DNA of 64,000 nt from Rhodopirellula baltica SH 1. GTDB lineage: Bacteria; Planctomycetota; Planctomycetia; Pirellulales; Pirellulaceae. A program made the translations under genes and the position numbers. The notes beneath the pieces are model-generated. The model did no database searches, had not been told where the DNA came from, and was given only the letters and a program-made list of their open reading frames with translations. How positions within the stretch are numbered: position 1 is the stretch's first letter; every line of letters starts with the position of its first letter. Positions 26,477 through 35,602 of this stretch are shown here, piece after piece. The DNA is taken from the NCBI RefSeq assembly GCF_000196115.1, contig NC_005027.1, positions 3,658,001 through 3,722,000 on the forward strand. Reading direction: 5' to 3'.

Positions 26477-27985
26477 TCATACCCGTTCCATCTCGCGAAC
26501 GTAAACCGCCAAGGAAGTTTCGAACGTGGATGCGTCGATCTTGTACTTCGGGGCCGCATCAGTGAATTGATTGCAGTGTTCCACCAACACCCGGTACAGA
26601 AATCGGAACAAATGCCGGGGCACTCGCAACGACTCAAACGCCGTCAACATCCGCTCATACGACAACGAATCGTCGAACAATTCCTTGGGATCGGGATGCT
26701 TGCCCTCCGCTGCACAGGCATTCATCCGTGAACGCGTCAGGTCGTACAGCGATTCACCTGTCCAAGAGAAAGCGGGAATGACGTTCTGCTTATCCAACCT
26801 CGCTCGCTCATGAAACTCACGCGTTTCGCGTTCAGTGTCGCGGTAGAGCTCTTCGGGCAACATCAACTTGAACCCCAATCCGGGGTGCTTCAGCAATTTG
26901 TTATCCAGCAAAGGCCAAACAAAACGGCGCATCAGCTCGGGCTTTCCACCCGTCATGTGAGGCTCATCGACCCGGTCCATCAAAACGATCACCCCGTCAA
27001 ATCCCAATCGCCCCAGCAGCGATTGAAACTTCCGAAGCAACTCGTAGCGGTCGTCGGTTCGGTCATAACGAGGCAGTGGCTGGCTGGCGAGTTCCTTTGC
27101 CGGGAACTGCATCAACACCTTGCGAACCGAAGACGTCTCTCGTTTGCCTACCCGCATGTGGCGGTGGATTCCCATCGCGGCGAACTGATTGCGGCACCAC
27201 CGAATCAGATACGGCAGTTTGCCAAAAAAGCACAGCACTGGGATGAACCAGAGCAAATTCCAGGTCCGCACGCCCTCTTCATCTGCGGAGTTCCAAAACA
27301 GCCAACCGAAAACGCCCACCACCAACACACACCAAACAATTGCAAACCAGAAATCCAGTGATGCGGTCCAGTTTGCGTACCCCAGCCGTTTGCGTAATTG
27401 CTCAAATCGGCCTGAAAACGTCGATGAGGTCGACTGATCGTAGGAAGCCGCCAGCAGCAACAAATCACGAGCGTCGTTGCGATCGAGCTTGGAAAGTTTG
27501 GCCGTGTCGATTCGATTGCCATTGTCAGCTTTTGGACGATGCGAATCGCTTTCCAGCAACACCTGATCGACCAGTTCGGTCACGCCTAGACACAAGATCG
27601 CATCCATGTGATCCCACAAGCGCCACGCATCGAGAGCTTTCTCAGGCTTACGAGATGCACGACGCCCCAATCGTTCACAGAAGTGATCCAGGAACGGATT
27701 GAAGTCGTCATATCGAATGATGTAGACGCGGCCGTCCGGGTTCTGGGCGTTGAAATGCACCAAATGCCGATCGACCTGCAATCGCATCGCGGTTTTACCG
27801 CTGCCCTTGGGCCCAAAGATGATCGCCGTCGCGGGCTCGGTTGGGTCCCCATACACCTTGTCCCAAGCAGGGTGGTACGCATTCTGAATGCAGTGCTGCT
27901 TGAACACAGGGTCGGTCTGCGCATCCTCCTCCGCGAACGGGTTGCGAGCAATGCCGTGATGTTCCAAAAAACTTTGCGTGTTCAA
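26477..27985 (-). CDS. KAP-like P-loop ATPase with inserted membrane hairpin
   Basis: Protein of 502 aa. Walker A is GPKGSGKT at 58-65. Walker B is hydrophobic-rich and ends MDRVDE (~333-341). Between them are two likely transmembrane helices (~210-230 and ~242-262) joined by a short acidic loop. A P-loop domain interrupted by a membrane hairpin and a DRxDE-type Walker B are hallmarks of KAP NTPases, though similarity is at the architecture level only. KAP proteins act at the membrane, some in phage exclusion, others in signalling or cytoskeletal assembly. The neighbours (korA and a small exported protein) give no clue. It is a single-gene unit. Function unknown; not a plain AAA+ because of the insertion. 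Confidence 0.7.
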   Translation of the reverse strand: MNTQSFLEHHGIARNPFAEEDAQTDPVFKQHCIQNAYHPAWDKVYGDPTEPATAIIFGPKGSGKTAMRLQVDRHLVHFNAQNPDGRVYIIRYDDFNPFLDHFCERLGRRASRKPEKALDAWRLWDHMDAILCLGVTELVDQVLLESDSHRPKADNGNRIDTAKLSKLDRNDARDLLLLAASYDQSTSSTFSGRFEQLRKRLGYANWTASLDFWFAIVWCVLVVGVFGWLFWNSADEEGVRTWNLLWFIPVLCFFGKLPYLIRWCRNQFAAMGIHRHMRVGKRETSSVRKVLMQFPAKELASQPLPRYDRTDDRYELLRKFQSLLGRLGFDGVIVLMDRVDEPHMTGGKPELMRRFVWPLLDNKLLKHPGLGFKLMLPEELYRDTERETREFHERARLDKQNVIPAFSWTGESLYDLTRSRMNACAAEGKHPDPKELFDDSLSYERMLTAFESLRVPRHLFRFLYRVLVEHCNQFTDAAPKYKIDASTFETSLAVYVREMERV

Positions 27986-28075
27986 AGGATCAATGTCCGA
28001 AAGGAACGACCAAAAGAGCCGGGGTGTTTCAAAAGTGTCGCTGCGATCAAGAACGACACGTCAAGTCAAACGTTT

Positions 28076-28675
28076 TCACTCGTCAATCGAAGTGATCATT
28101 TCCTTGAAATGATCGCGGTTCGATTCGATCAAAGCGATGGGGCCATACATCTTCACGAAGAACTTGCGACTGTCTGGGTGCACCAAGATCGCCCCCATCA
28201 TCTTGTAATTTTCGCGTTGGACCTTTCGTCCGCCAGAGAACGGTCCGCCGCCCATGGTTTCGGTGAAGGTGCCCGAGACTTCGATCACGTGCGTTTCCCA
28301 ATCACCTTCCTTCTTCACTTCGGTCTCAGCGACTTTCTTGTTCGAGCCGCTGAATTGATTCTTCCATCGATCCAGGTTGGTTTTCACGTCTCCGCCCGCT
28401 GCCATCATCGTGATGCGAGCTGACGGTGCATCGTCGCCTTCACCGTCTTTGACCGCGAATTCGTGCTCGATGATCCGGCTGCGAGGGGTCGTTTTCTTAA
28501 ACGATTCGGGCACTTCCAATGATCCCGCACCAAAGACATCCACCGTGACAGGCTTCGCCGTGGCGGCGTCTTGAGCTTGAACGTTGGTTTGACATGCGAC
28601 GGCGACGAACAGGAACGCTGGCAGGGCCAAACTGACGACACAATGATTGAGAACACACCGATTCAAAACGGACAT
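28076..28675 (-). CDS. Exported protein of unknown function
   Basis: Protein of 199 aa when started at the ATG at 28675 (the frame is open to 28807, but this start gives a typical signal peptide, hydrophobic residues ~12-28, with a likely cut after VQA). The mature domain is mixed alpha/beta with 'FGAGSLEVPESFKKTTPRSRIIEHEFAV' and 'GAILVHPDSRKFFVKMYGPIALIESNRDHFKEMI', which resembles small periplasmic domains predicted in many planctomycetes. No catalytic residues or named family are recognised. It is divergent from the adenylate cyclase gene, 73 bp away, so the two may share a regulatory region. Confidence 0.75.
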   Translation of the reverse strand: MSVLNRCVLNHCVVSLALPAFLFVAVACQTNVQAQDAATAKPVTVDVFGAGSLEVPESFKKTTPRSRIIEHEFAVKDGEGDDAPSARITMMAAGGDVKTNLDRWKNQFSGSNKKVAETEVKKEGDWETHVIEVSGTFTETMGGGPFSGGRKVQRENYKMMGAILVHPDSRKFFVKMYGPIALIESNRDHFKEMITSIDE

Positions 28676-28748
28676 GGAGCACCTCGTGGAAGGACGAATG
28701 AGAGGAAATCGATTGGATTCGATCTCAGGATATCCACCATAGCAATTC

Positions 28749-30518
28749 ATGCACCCAATTATGAGGGGCTGGCAAAGAAACGCTACACTGCCGACGTCCA
28801 CCAGCAACCTGCCCAGATTGCCCGTCCATTTCGCGTTGAAACGCCCGATGTCGCCACCACCCGCCGAATCGACTCGCCGCTGGACCTGGGCTCAACGTCA
28901 CGCGATGTTCCTCGTCGGGGTCTCGCCGATCGTCGCGAATGTGATCGGCAGCGTCTTCAACATTCTTTACAACCAAACGCAGATCCAGCCGCTGCTGTCG
29001 CCGGCACAAATGGACCGTTTCCATGCCTGCTGGCAGGTTTTCAACCTCTTCGTTTATCCGGTGGCGATCGCCTGCTACGTCGTTCCACTCTGGCAGTTGC
29101 GCCGAGTCCACCGGGCACTTTTGGATCATCAACCGGTCGATTCTGAAACCCTTGCCGCAGCACGTCGACGAGTGATCCATTTGCCGTGGTGGTTTCTGTT
29201 GGTCGCCGCGATCGGGTGGTTGTCCTGCATTCCGATTTTCCCCCTGGCCATCGCGTCCGCGGGCGAGCCGCTGTCCGGGGTGGTCGTTTGGCACTTGATC
29301 ACCTCGTTTGTGATCGCGTCCCTGATCGCGGTGACACAGAGTTTTTTCGCCGTCGAGCTCACCGCACAAGCCACACTATTTCCCGTCTTCTTCCAAGACA
29401 GCAACCCAGCCAACGTTCCTGGTGCGGTTCCGCTCAGCATTCGGGCCCGCGGAATCCTGTGGGCTTTTTCCGCGGTTGTTTGCCCCGTGATCTCGTTGGT
29501 GATGCTATTGATCGTGCCCGACGCAGCCAACTTGTCACCAATGTTCGGCGTCACCGTAGGTATTGTCGCGATCGCATTCGGGTTAATCACCAGTTGGATG
29601 CTCGGGCGGTGGGTTACCGCGCCGGTGATGCAGTTGCAACGCGCGGCATCCAGTGTCGCGCGAGGCAACCTCGACGTACGGGTGAAGCTTCTTCGCAGCG
29701 ACGACTTCGGGCACCTGATCGAGCGATTCAACCGGATGGTCGACGGCCTGCAGCATCGCCAGAAGCTTCAGGAAACCTTCGGTCGTCACGTCGGTCGCGA
29801 AGCCGCCAAACAGATCATGAATCAAAGTGATGGTCTCAACGGCAGTGAACAAGTCATCTCGGTGATGTTCGTCGACGTCCGCAACTTCACCCGCCAATCA
29901 TCCAAGCTCTCGCCGACACAAGTCGTCCAGGCACTCAACGTGTTTTTTCAAGAAGCGGTGGAAGTCGTCGAATCTCATGGCGGCATGGTGAACAAGTTTT
30001 TGGGCGATGGTTTCATGGCGATCTTTGGCGTCGGTGGCAGTGCCGTCGACCACGGCGTCAAAGCGGTCGCGGCGGGCCAAGAACTGGCGGCGTCGATGGC
30101 AAACAAGAAAACCATGATGCGAGAAGCCGGCTGGGAAGATTTCGCAATTGGAATTGGAATCAACACCGGGCCGGCGGTGGTGGGCTGCATCGGTTCCCCC
30201 AAACGCCAGGAATACACCGCGATTGGCGACACGGTGAACATCGCCTCTCGAGTCGAATCGCTGACCAAGCCGCTGGGTCATTCTCTCCTGATCACACAGT
30301 GCACAAGAGCAACCTTGCCGGAATCCTTTCCCGCCACCGCGTTGCCCGAGCAAATGGTCAAAGGCAAGACAACCGCGCTGGCGGTCTTTGCAATCCCCGA
30401 TCTCTCCGAAGCGACAAATGAAACCGACCAGTCCGATCAAGTCGACGACAGGCCTCATTCAACCTCGAAGACAGCGATCTCCGACAAAGATTTGCTGAAC
30501 ACTCCTGGGCAATCCTGA
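28749..30518 (+). CDS. Membrane-bound class III adenylate cyclase with HAMP domain
   Basis: Protein of 589 aa; a second start at codon 34 (28848) is possible. The N-terminal part has about six hydrophobic segments, forming a membrane sensor module. A HAMP linker follows (~290-345; 'RWVTAPVMQLQRAASSVARGNL'), then the class III cyclase catalytic domain (~375-555). Catalytic features: VMFVDVRNFT with the first metal Asp, NKFLGDGFMAIFG with the second metal Asp and a lysine favouring ATP over GTP, and AIGDTVNIASRVE with the transition-state Asn/Arg. It should make cAMP in response to a membrane signal. No cAMP-binding regulator is nearby. Confidence 0.88.
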   Translation: MHPIMRGWQRNATLPTSTSNLPRLPVHFALKRPMSPPPAESTRRWTWAQRHAMFLVGVSPIVANVIGSVFNILYNQTQIQPLLSPAQMDRFHACWQVFNLFVYPVAIACYVVPLWQLRRVHRALLDHQPVDSETLAAARRRVIHLPWWFLLVAAIGWLSCIPIFPLAIASAGEPLSGVVVWHLITSFVIASLIAVTQSFFAVELTAQATLFPVFFQDSNPANVPGAVPLSIRARGILWAFSAVVCPVISLVMLLIVPDAANLSPMFGVTVGIVAIAFGLITSWMLGRWVTAPVMQLQRAASSVARGNLDVRVKLLRSDDFGHLIERFNRMVDGLQHRQKLQETFGRHVGREAAKQIMNQSDGLNGSEQVISVMFVDVRNFTRQSSKLSPTQVVQALNVFFQEAVEVVESHGGMVNKFLGDGFMAIFGVGGSAVDHGVKAVAAGQELAASMANKKTMMREAGWEDFAIGIGINTGPAVVGCIGSPKRQEYTAIGDTVNIASRVESLTKPLGHSLLITQCTRATLPESFPATALPEQMVKGKTTALAVFAIPDLSEATNETDQSDQVDDRPHSTSKTAISDKDLLNTPGQS

Positions 30519-30571
30519 AACAAGAACGCATCGCCTATCCGAAGCGTTCACCTCGAATTATTCTTGCCAGC

Positions 30572-31660
30572 ATGCCCGAACACTTCCAACGCTACGCGAT
30601 CATCCTGGTCAAATTCGCGGTTCCAGTCGCGATCATCTGGTTTCTGCTAAGCCGCATTGAGCCCGCTCAGTGGGATGACCTGACCGCCCGATCCATCAAC
30701 ATGCCCTTGCTGGTCGGTGCGCTCGCCGTTGCGACTTGCGCCTTGCTGGTTTCGTTTGTTCGGTGGTGGGTTTTGGTTCGCTGCCAAGGCATCCCGCTCA
30801 GCCTTTTGGAAGCGATGCGTTTGAGTTCGATTTGCTTTTTGCTGAGCTTTGTCTCGGCCGGCAGTGTGGGCGGCGACCTTTTCAAAGCCGTTTTCCTAGC
30901 CAGACGATCGCCGGGCAAACGCATCGCCGCCGTCGCCTCCGTGGTCGTCGACCGTGGCGCAGGTTTATACGGATTGCTGTTGCTCGTCTCCGGTGGACTG
31001 CTGATTCATCAGTCCCAAGACCCGTTTGAATTCAATGGCATCACCATCGATGACATCAAGGTCATCACCATCGCGTTGCTTTCGGTCGGTTCCGCCATCC
31101 TGGCAGTGCTGGTTTTCGGCGGCAAGTTCGTCGACACGTTGCTACAACGGGGCGAGAAGCTTCCCGTGGTCGGTTCGCTGATCAAACACGTCGGTCCGCC
31201 GCTGCGGATGTTCCACCATCACCCCTGGGCGTTCGCATCGTCGCTCGTGATGAGTGTCGTCGTGCAAGGACTGCTGGTCATCAGCATGTATCTGATCGCG
31301 GTCTCGATGTATGACTTGCCGCCAACTTTGGCCGAACACTTCGTCATCGTTCCCATCGGCATGCTGATGTCGGCATTGCCGCTGACTCCCGCCGGTGTCG
31401 GTGTTTTGGAAGTGACCATCGAAACGCTGTATCACATTGTTCCTGCGAGAACGACAGACGCGTCAGGCACCTTGGTCGCCTTGGCGTTTGAACTGGTCAA
31501 AGTCGTGATGGCGATCATCGGCACGATCTTTTACTGGACGGCCGGACGAGAAGTTCAAGAGAGCCTCGAGGAAGCAAGCACCACCGAGTCAAGCACTGGC
31601 GAGTCTGCCGTGGATGACTCAAACACGGACGATTCAAACGCCGAACAGGCGACCGTATAG
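30572..31660 (+). CDS. Flippase-like UPF0104/LPG synthase TM-region membrane protein
   Basis: Integral membrane protein of 362 aa with about eight hydrophobic segments. Matches the UPF0104 / lysylphosphatidylglycerol synthase membrane-region family (AglD/MprF-like flippase part): 'SFVRWWVLVRCQGIPLSLLEAMRLSSICFLLSF', 'GGDLFKAVFLARR', 'VVDRGAGLYGLL' and 'LPLTPAGVGVLEVTIETL'. Members move lipids or lipid-linked sugars across the membrane. The last ~35 residues are a Ser/Thr/Asp-rich cytoplasmic tail. Its 3' end overlaps the 3' end of dgkA on the other strand by 27 bp. The substrate is unknown. Confidence 0.85.
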   Translation: MPEHFQRYAIILVKFAVPVAIIWFLLSRIEPAQWDDLTARSINMPLLVGALAVATCALLVSFVRWWVLVRCQGIPLSLLEAMRLSSICFLLSFVSAGSVGGDLFKAVFLARRSPGKRIAAVASVVVDRGAGLYGLLLLVSGGLLIHQSQDPFEFNGITIDDIKVITIALLSVGSAILAVLVFGGKFVDTLLQRGEKLPVVGSLIKHVGPPLRMFHHHPWAFASSLVMSVVVQGLLVISMYLIAVSMYDLPPTLAEHFVIVPIGMLMSALPLTPAGVGVLEVTIETLYHIVPARTTDASGTLVALAFELVKVVMAIIGTIFYWTAGREVQESLEEASTTESSTGESAVDDSNTDDSNAEQATV

Positions 31661-32014
31661 CGGCGGCAACAACACGATCAATCCGACCACCGCAGCAGCC
31701 AGGCTCATCACCAAAACAGCGCCCGCGGCGACATCGAGTGCTTGTCCGATTCGTGGGTGATGCTGCGGGTGCAAAACCGAGACCAGCAACTCAATGGACG
31801 AGTTGAGCAACTCCGCCGTCAGCACGCCGCCGATCGCAAGGATCAAAACCGCCCATTGGATCGGTTCCAAATTCAACCAAGCAGCAATGGCGATCACCGC
31901 CGCTGTGATTGGCAAATGAACCCAGAAGCTGCTTTGTCCACCAAACGCGAACCAGACCCCGAGCGTGGCACAACGAAACTTCGCGGCCCAAGATCCCGGC
32001 TTCGGCCCCATCAC
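31634..32014 (-). CDS. dgkA: Diacylglycerol kinase (or undecaprenol kinase)
   Basis: Small integral membrane kinase of 126 aa, the normal size of DgkA, with three transmembrane segments. The active-site signature is present as AELLNSSIE (~residues 66-74), close to the family AE-x-x-N-x-x-IE. It recycles diacylglycerol to phosphatidic acid, or phosphorylates undecaprenol; the two cannot be separated here. The start is either the GTG at 32014, which directly abuts the stop of the LptD-like gene, or the ATG at 32011. That tight spacing suggests translation coupled to the outer-membrane protein. It overlaps the 3' end of the convergent flippase-like gene by 27 bp. Confidence 0.85.
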   Translation of the reverse strand: MMGPKPGSWAAKFRCATLGVWFAFGGQSSFWVHLPITAAVIAIAAWLNLEPIQWAVLILAIGGVLTAELLNSSIELLVSVLHPQHHPRIGQALDVAAGAVLVMSLAAAVVGLIVLLPPLYGRLFGV

Positions 32015-35000
32015 TCACTCCAGCCCTTCGACGCCAGGCGGCGGAATCAACTGACCGCCCAAGCGACCGAGCCGGGTTGATGGCAAAAAGCGTGGTTCAA
32101 CCATGAAACCAATGCTCGTGTTGTCGCGTCCCGCGTCCACGTTGGCGGCCAATTGAACCAAGAAAGATTCGCCGACACGGGTCAAACCGAGCGTCTGTCC
32201 GACGTTCCCGGTCTCACCAAAGTCATACACGTTTCCGGCCGAAACGATCCATTTGTGATTCAAACGGTAATCCAAACTGGTTCGCAGAACCGTGCTGCTA
32301 ATCGGACCTTCCATCGACAGCACGCCAACATACAAATCCCCCAGACCAGGTCGACTGGTGCGGAACCCGGCACTGATCGAACGCAAGCCATTGTCGAAGA
32401 AGTCGATGTAGCCATCGCTTAGCAACGTGAAGCGATCGCCAATGTTGTACTGAGCGTCAAACATCGTTGGGCCAAGTGTCTCGCCAAAGTTGTCGCGGTC
32501 TTCCTTGGGATACAAAATCGTTTCCATGTCGAACCGGAACAGATCGACAATCCGCTCGCGTCCTGGCAACCCGCGTTTTGTTTGGAAACGATGCTTCATT
32601 CCCAAACGCAATTGCTGCAGGTCGTCGGCAACCGTGTCGCTGGGACTGGTCACATTGCGTTGGATCCCCTGACGGAACGCATAGTTTCTTGGGTCAAATT
32701 CCGGCGGCAGGGTGCCCCCGAACAGGGTCCCCGTGAACACGCGTCGAAACTCTTCCTGAGCGTTGTCATCCAGCGGATCGTAGTAGGGCAGCTCATCGAT
32801 GTCCGTGTCGCTGTCAGCATAGAAATACTCTGCCGACCAATCGATTTTGTGAGCCAATCCGCGAATATTCAGTAGTGAACTTTGGATCGTTGGATCGACT
32901 CGCGACATGGGCAGGTTCAAACGCAGACCGCCGCCGCCCCACAACCGTGTCACGTCGTCGCCGTTGGCCCCTTCGCCGTAGTGTGCCGCTTCACCAATCG
33001 CAAACGGAATCACTTTGACCGGACCAGCGTCGATCGGTGCCGAGATTTCCTGCCGTGTTCGTGTCACCACACCTTCGCGGTCCAGTTCACCCGGCAGCGT
33101 GTACGTGCCCGCCGCAATCACTGGGTCCTCGGCAACATCAGCGACTTGCAAATGCTTGTATCCGATCTCATTGTGCATCGACCACGTCAGCGTGTCCGCG
33201 AAAATCGATCCACCCAAAGCGTAATGCTCGATCGTGGGCAGTTCTTCGGTTTCCATGAAGAAATCGTTGACCTGGAAGTTGGCCGCGATGTCCAACATCT
33301 GCGAACCGGCGTACTTGCGGAATCGCAATCCAGTCCGATGATCAGCGTCCTGATCCCACTCGGATTCGAAGTACTGCTCCAGGAAGTTGCGATCGCTCAA
33401 ATAGCCCACCTCGGCGATGAATTCCCAATCGCCGGGCAGGTGATGTCGATGCTGCAACGTCGCTCGTCCTCGGTAGGTTTCTTCGGGTTGCAAATCGCGA
33501 CGACCTTGTCCCAGGACATCCAACCCGTCGTCCTTGATGATGTAGCTGTCGTAAGTTCCTGATGCCGGTCCGCCGAATCCAAACAAACTCGGCAACGCGT
33601 AAGTCGTTCGAGTCCCCACGGCGGGACCGCGTTCGCTCAAGTAATCAGTGAGCAAAATCGTTTCGACGCCGTCGGGCGGATTGGTAAATCCAAGCAGTTG
33701 AAACAAATCCCATTCCAACAGCACCTGTGAGCCAAAGATGTCGTCGTTCCGTACATCCGCACCGGTCAAATAAAACGTCGGTTTTCGAAGCGGCGTCGTG
33801 AACCTTGGCCAAGCCAGCACGGGCACACCGCCCAGATAGACGAAGTTGCCGCCGCTGGTGATGATCGGTTCACTGTCCGCAATCGGTTGTCCCGTGATCG
33901 GATCCGCACGCACGGTGGATCGCTGGGTCAGTTCCAAACGATTGCTTTGCAACCAATAACGAGGAACGCCCATTCGGCTGCTGGTGACTGCCGCGTCGAT
34001 GGCGGTGAAGTTGCCGCGATTGATCTGCTGCATCACCTCCGCTTTCAATCGCACCGTACCCGCGTATTCGGGAATCGTTGTGATCGTCTCCGCATCCAAC
34101 ACCATGCCGACTTCTCGAGTGACGTTGTAGTACATCGATTCGGCATAGATGACCCTGTCGCCTTGTTGAAACACGATGTCGCCTTCGAGATAAATCTCGC
34201 CATCGTTGGATTTGAAATCTTGGAGCCCCTGAAAGACATCACTCAATCGAGGCATCCAAGCGACGATCCGGTTGGCCGACAATGACACCGTGCCAAGTGG
34301 CATGATTTCGCCGCTGGGCAAACGAGCCGAAACGTCTTGGACGGTCACGGTGATCCCGCCACGACCAATCGCTACCGATTCGTTTGTTCCGGGACGATTG
34401 ATGTATTGCAGATCCGCGGGTGTATTCGAACCGCGTGAAGTGATGCTGATCGCTCTCGTTCCACCTGCGACGATAAACGGCGATCCCCCGATACCTGTGA
34501 TGCTTGGCATCGTGGTCACAGAAGGGGACGTCTCCATCACTGGAGGCTGAAAGCTTTGAACCGGAGGTGGCTGGTTGGAAACCACGGGCGGATCGAGCAC
34601 CAAGCCGCCGGACGGCAAATTGGATTCGCCCATCACCGGTTCGAGATACTGAACGGGTTGGATGTACTGAGAATCTGGCGAGGGCGATCCTGAACCGAGT
34701 TGGCTGGGCTGTGCGAGTTGGCTGGGTGTATCCGGACGGATGCCCATTTTTGCCCACCAAGCCGGTGAAATTTCGGCGCGTCCGCGATACTGTTCGGCTC
34801 TGACGATCGGCACCGACTCCAACTTGACGGTCCGCACGATTGGCTGAGTGGTTGTTTGGCCCGGCCCCAACGTCACGCGATCCATCAATAGGCTGGCCGT
34901 CAATTCTTTTTGCTTGCCGGACAACGCGACGAAGATGGAAGCGGCCTCGTATCGCTTGCCTTCGAATTTCAATTCCACGTTGCCGCGCACCAGCGTGAAT

Positions 35001-35206
35001 TCTCGGTCACCTTGATGCCAACGATTCACAACATCACCGGACAACTGCAACGTCTGTGAAACATCGGTGACTTCGTACACCGAAGGTTCCACAGATTGTT
35101 GGGCTGACGCCGGCGAAAGACTCAACAACACGCAAATCACCGCACCAATCCAAGCGGTGAGAGCCGTCCGGTCCAGTCGACATGGCGCAGCAGCCAACCT
35201 CGCCAC
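32015..35206 (-). CDS. lptD: LPS-assembly protein LptD-like, with fused LptA/OstA-like domains
   Basis: Large outer-membrane protein (~1063 aa). The frame is open to a GTG at 35377, but the GTG at 35206 gives a clean signal peptide (VICVLLSLSPASA cut before QQ). Two OstA/LptA-like beta-jellyroll regions precede the barrel: ~40-135 ('DREFTLVRGNVELKFEGKRY') and ~245-395 ('IYLEGDIVFQQGDRVIYAES'). A Pro/Gln-rich linker lies between them. The C-terminal ~600 residues resemble the LptD barrel ('DWEFIAEVGYLSDRNFLEQYF', 'ISAGFRTSRPGLGDLYVGV'). The role would be insertion of lipopolysaccharide into the outer leaflet. dgkA follows with no gap. No LptE is seen in the window. Confidence 0.8.
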   Translation of the reverse strand: MARLAAAPCRLDRTALTAWIGAVICVLLSLSPASAQQSVEPSVYEVTDVSQTLQLSGDVVNRWHQGDREFTLVRGNVELKFEGKRYEAASIFVALSGKQKELTASLLMDRVTLGPGQTTTQPIVRTVKLESVPIVRAEQYRGRAEISPAWWAKMGIRPDTPSQLAQPSQLGSGSPSPDSQYIQPVQYLEPVMGESNLPSGGLVLDPPVVSNQPPPVQSFQPPVMETSPSVTTMPSITGIGGSPFIVAGGTRAISITSRGSNTPADLQYINRPGTNESVAIGRGGITVTVQDVSARLPSGEIMPLGTVSLSANRIVAWMPRLSDVFQGLQDFKSNDGEIYLEGDIVFQQGDRVIYAESMYYNVTREVGMVLDAETITTIPEYAGTVRLKAEVMQQINRGNFTAIDAAVTSSRMGVPRYWLQSNRLELTQRSTVRADPITGQPIADSEPIITSGGNFVYLGGVPVLAWPRFTTPLRKPTFYLTGADVRNDDIFGSQVLLEWDLFQLLGFTNPPDGVETILLTDYLSERGPAVGTRTTYALPSLFGFGGPASGTYDSYIIKDDGLDVLGQGRRDLQPEETYRGRATLQHRHHLPGDWEFIAEVGYLSDRNFLEQYFESEWDQDADHRTGLRFRKYAGSQMLDIAANFQVNDFFMETEELPTIEHYALGGSIFADTLTWSMHNEIGYKHLQVADVAEDPVIAAGTYTLPGELDREGVVTRTRQEISAPIDAGPVKVIPFAIGEAAHYGEGANGDDVTRLWGGGGLRLNLPMSRVDPTIQSSLLNIRGLAHKIDWSAEYFYADSDTDIDELPYYDPLDDNAQEEFRRVFTGTLFGGTLPPEFDPRNYAFRQGIQRNVTSPSDTVADDLQQLRLGMKHRFQTKRGLPGRERIVDLFRFDMETILYPKEDRDNFGETLGPTMFDAQYNIGDRFTLLSDGYIDFFDNGLRSISAGFRTSRPGLGDLYVGVLSMEGPISSTVLRTSLDYRLNHKWIVSAGNVYDFGETGNVGQTLGLTRVGESFLVQLAANVDAGRDNTSIGFMVEPRFLPSTRLGRLGGQLIPPPGVEGLE

Positions 35207-35602
35207 CGGTGAATGTGTTTCACGCGAAGGACGAGGCAATGTGTCGAAAGGTTGGAACCGATCAGCCAAGCGGGTATCAGCTCGAGCGGGAAATGCGGGA
35301 GGAACGACTTCACAGACCAACGCAAAACGAATTGCGCGATCCTGCCGCGACCCTACGAAAGCCGATTGCCCACACACAAGCCAAATTCAGTTGGATTTCG
35401 CCCAACCCATCTCGCGTCAACCATTTGCGTGCTCGCTCCTGATGCGGATGCTTTGTCCCAAGCATGCACGGCACGCCAAACGTCCCCATCCCACGAACGC
35501 CCGATGCGTCGCGGTCACTTCGTTTAAGATGCGTCGATCTACCCCACTTGGCACACCACAAGTTGCCGCGTCCCCGCCTTCCTCCTAGCCCGCCCAATTG
35601 CC
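35207..35602. other. Divergent spacer between LptD-like and sulfatase genes
   Basis: About 396 bp separate the two divergent genes. The lptD frame stays open as far as 35377, so part of it may be coding if a more distal GTG is used, but the residues there do not resemble a signal peptide. Promoters for both genes must lie here; no convincing -35/-10 pair or hairpin was seen. Confidence 0.4.

Noticed and set aside
27608..28423. 271-codon plus-strand open frame bridging two minus-strand genes
   Set aside because: Covers the 5' end of the KAP-like gene and the 3' half of the small exported-protein gene in antisense; no recognisable feature.
32882..33562. 226-codon plus-strand open frame
   Set aside because: Antisense to the LptD barrel region; His/Arg-rich without domain.
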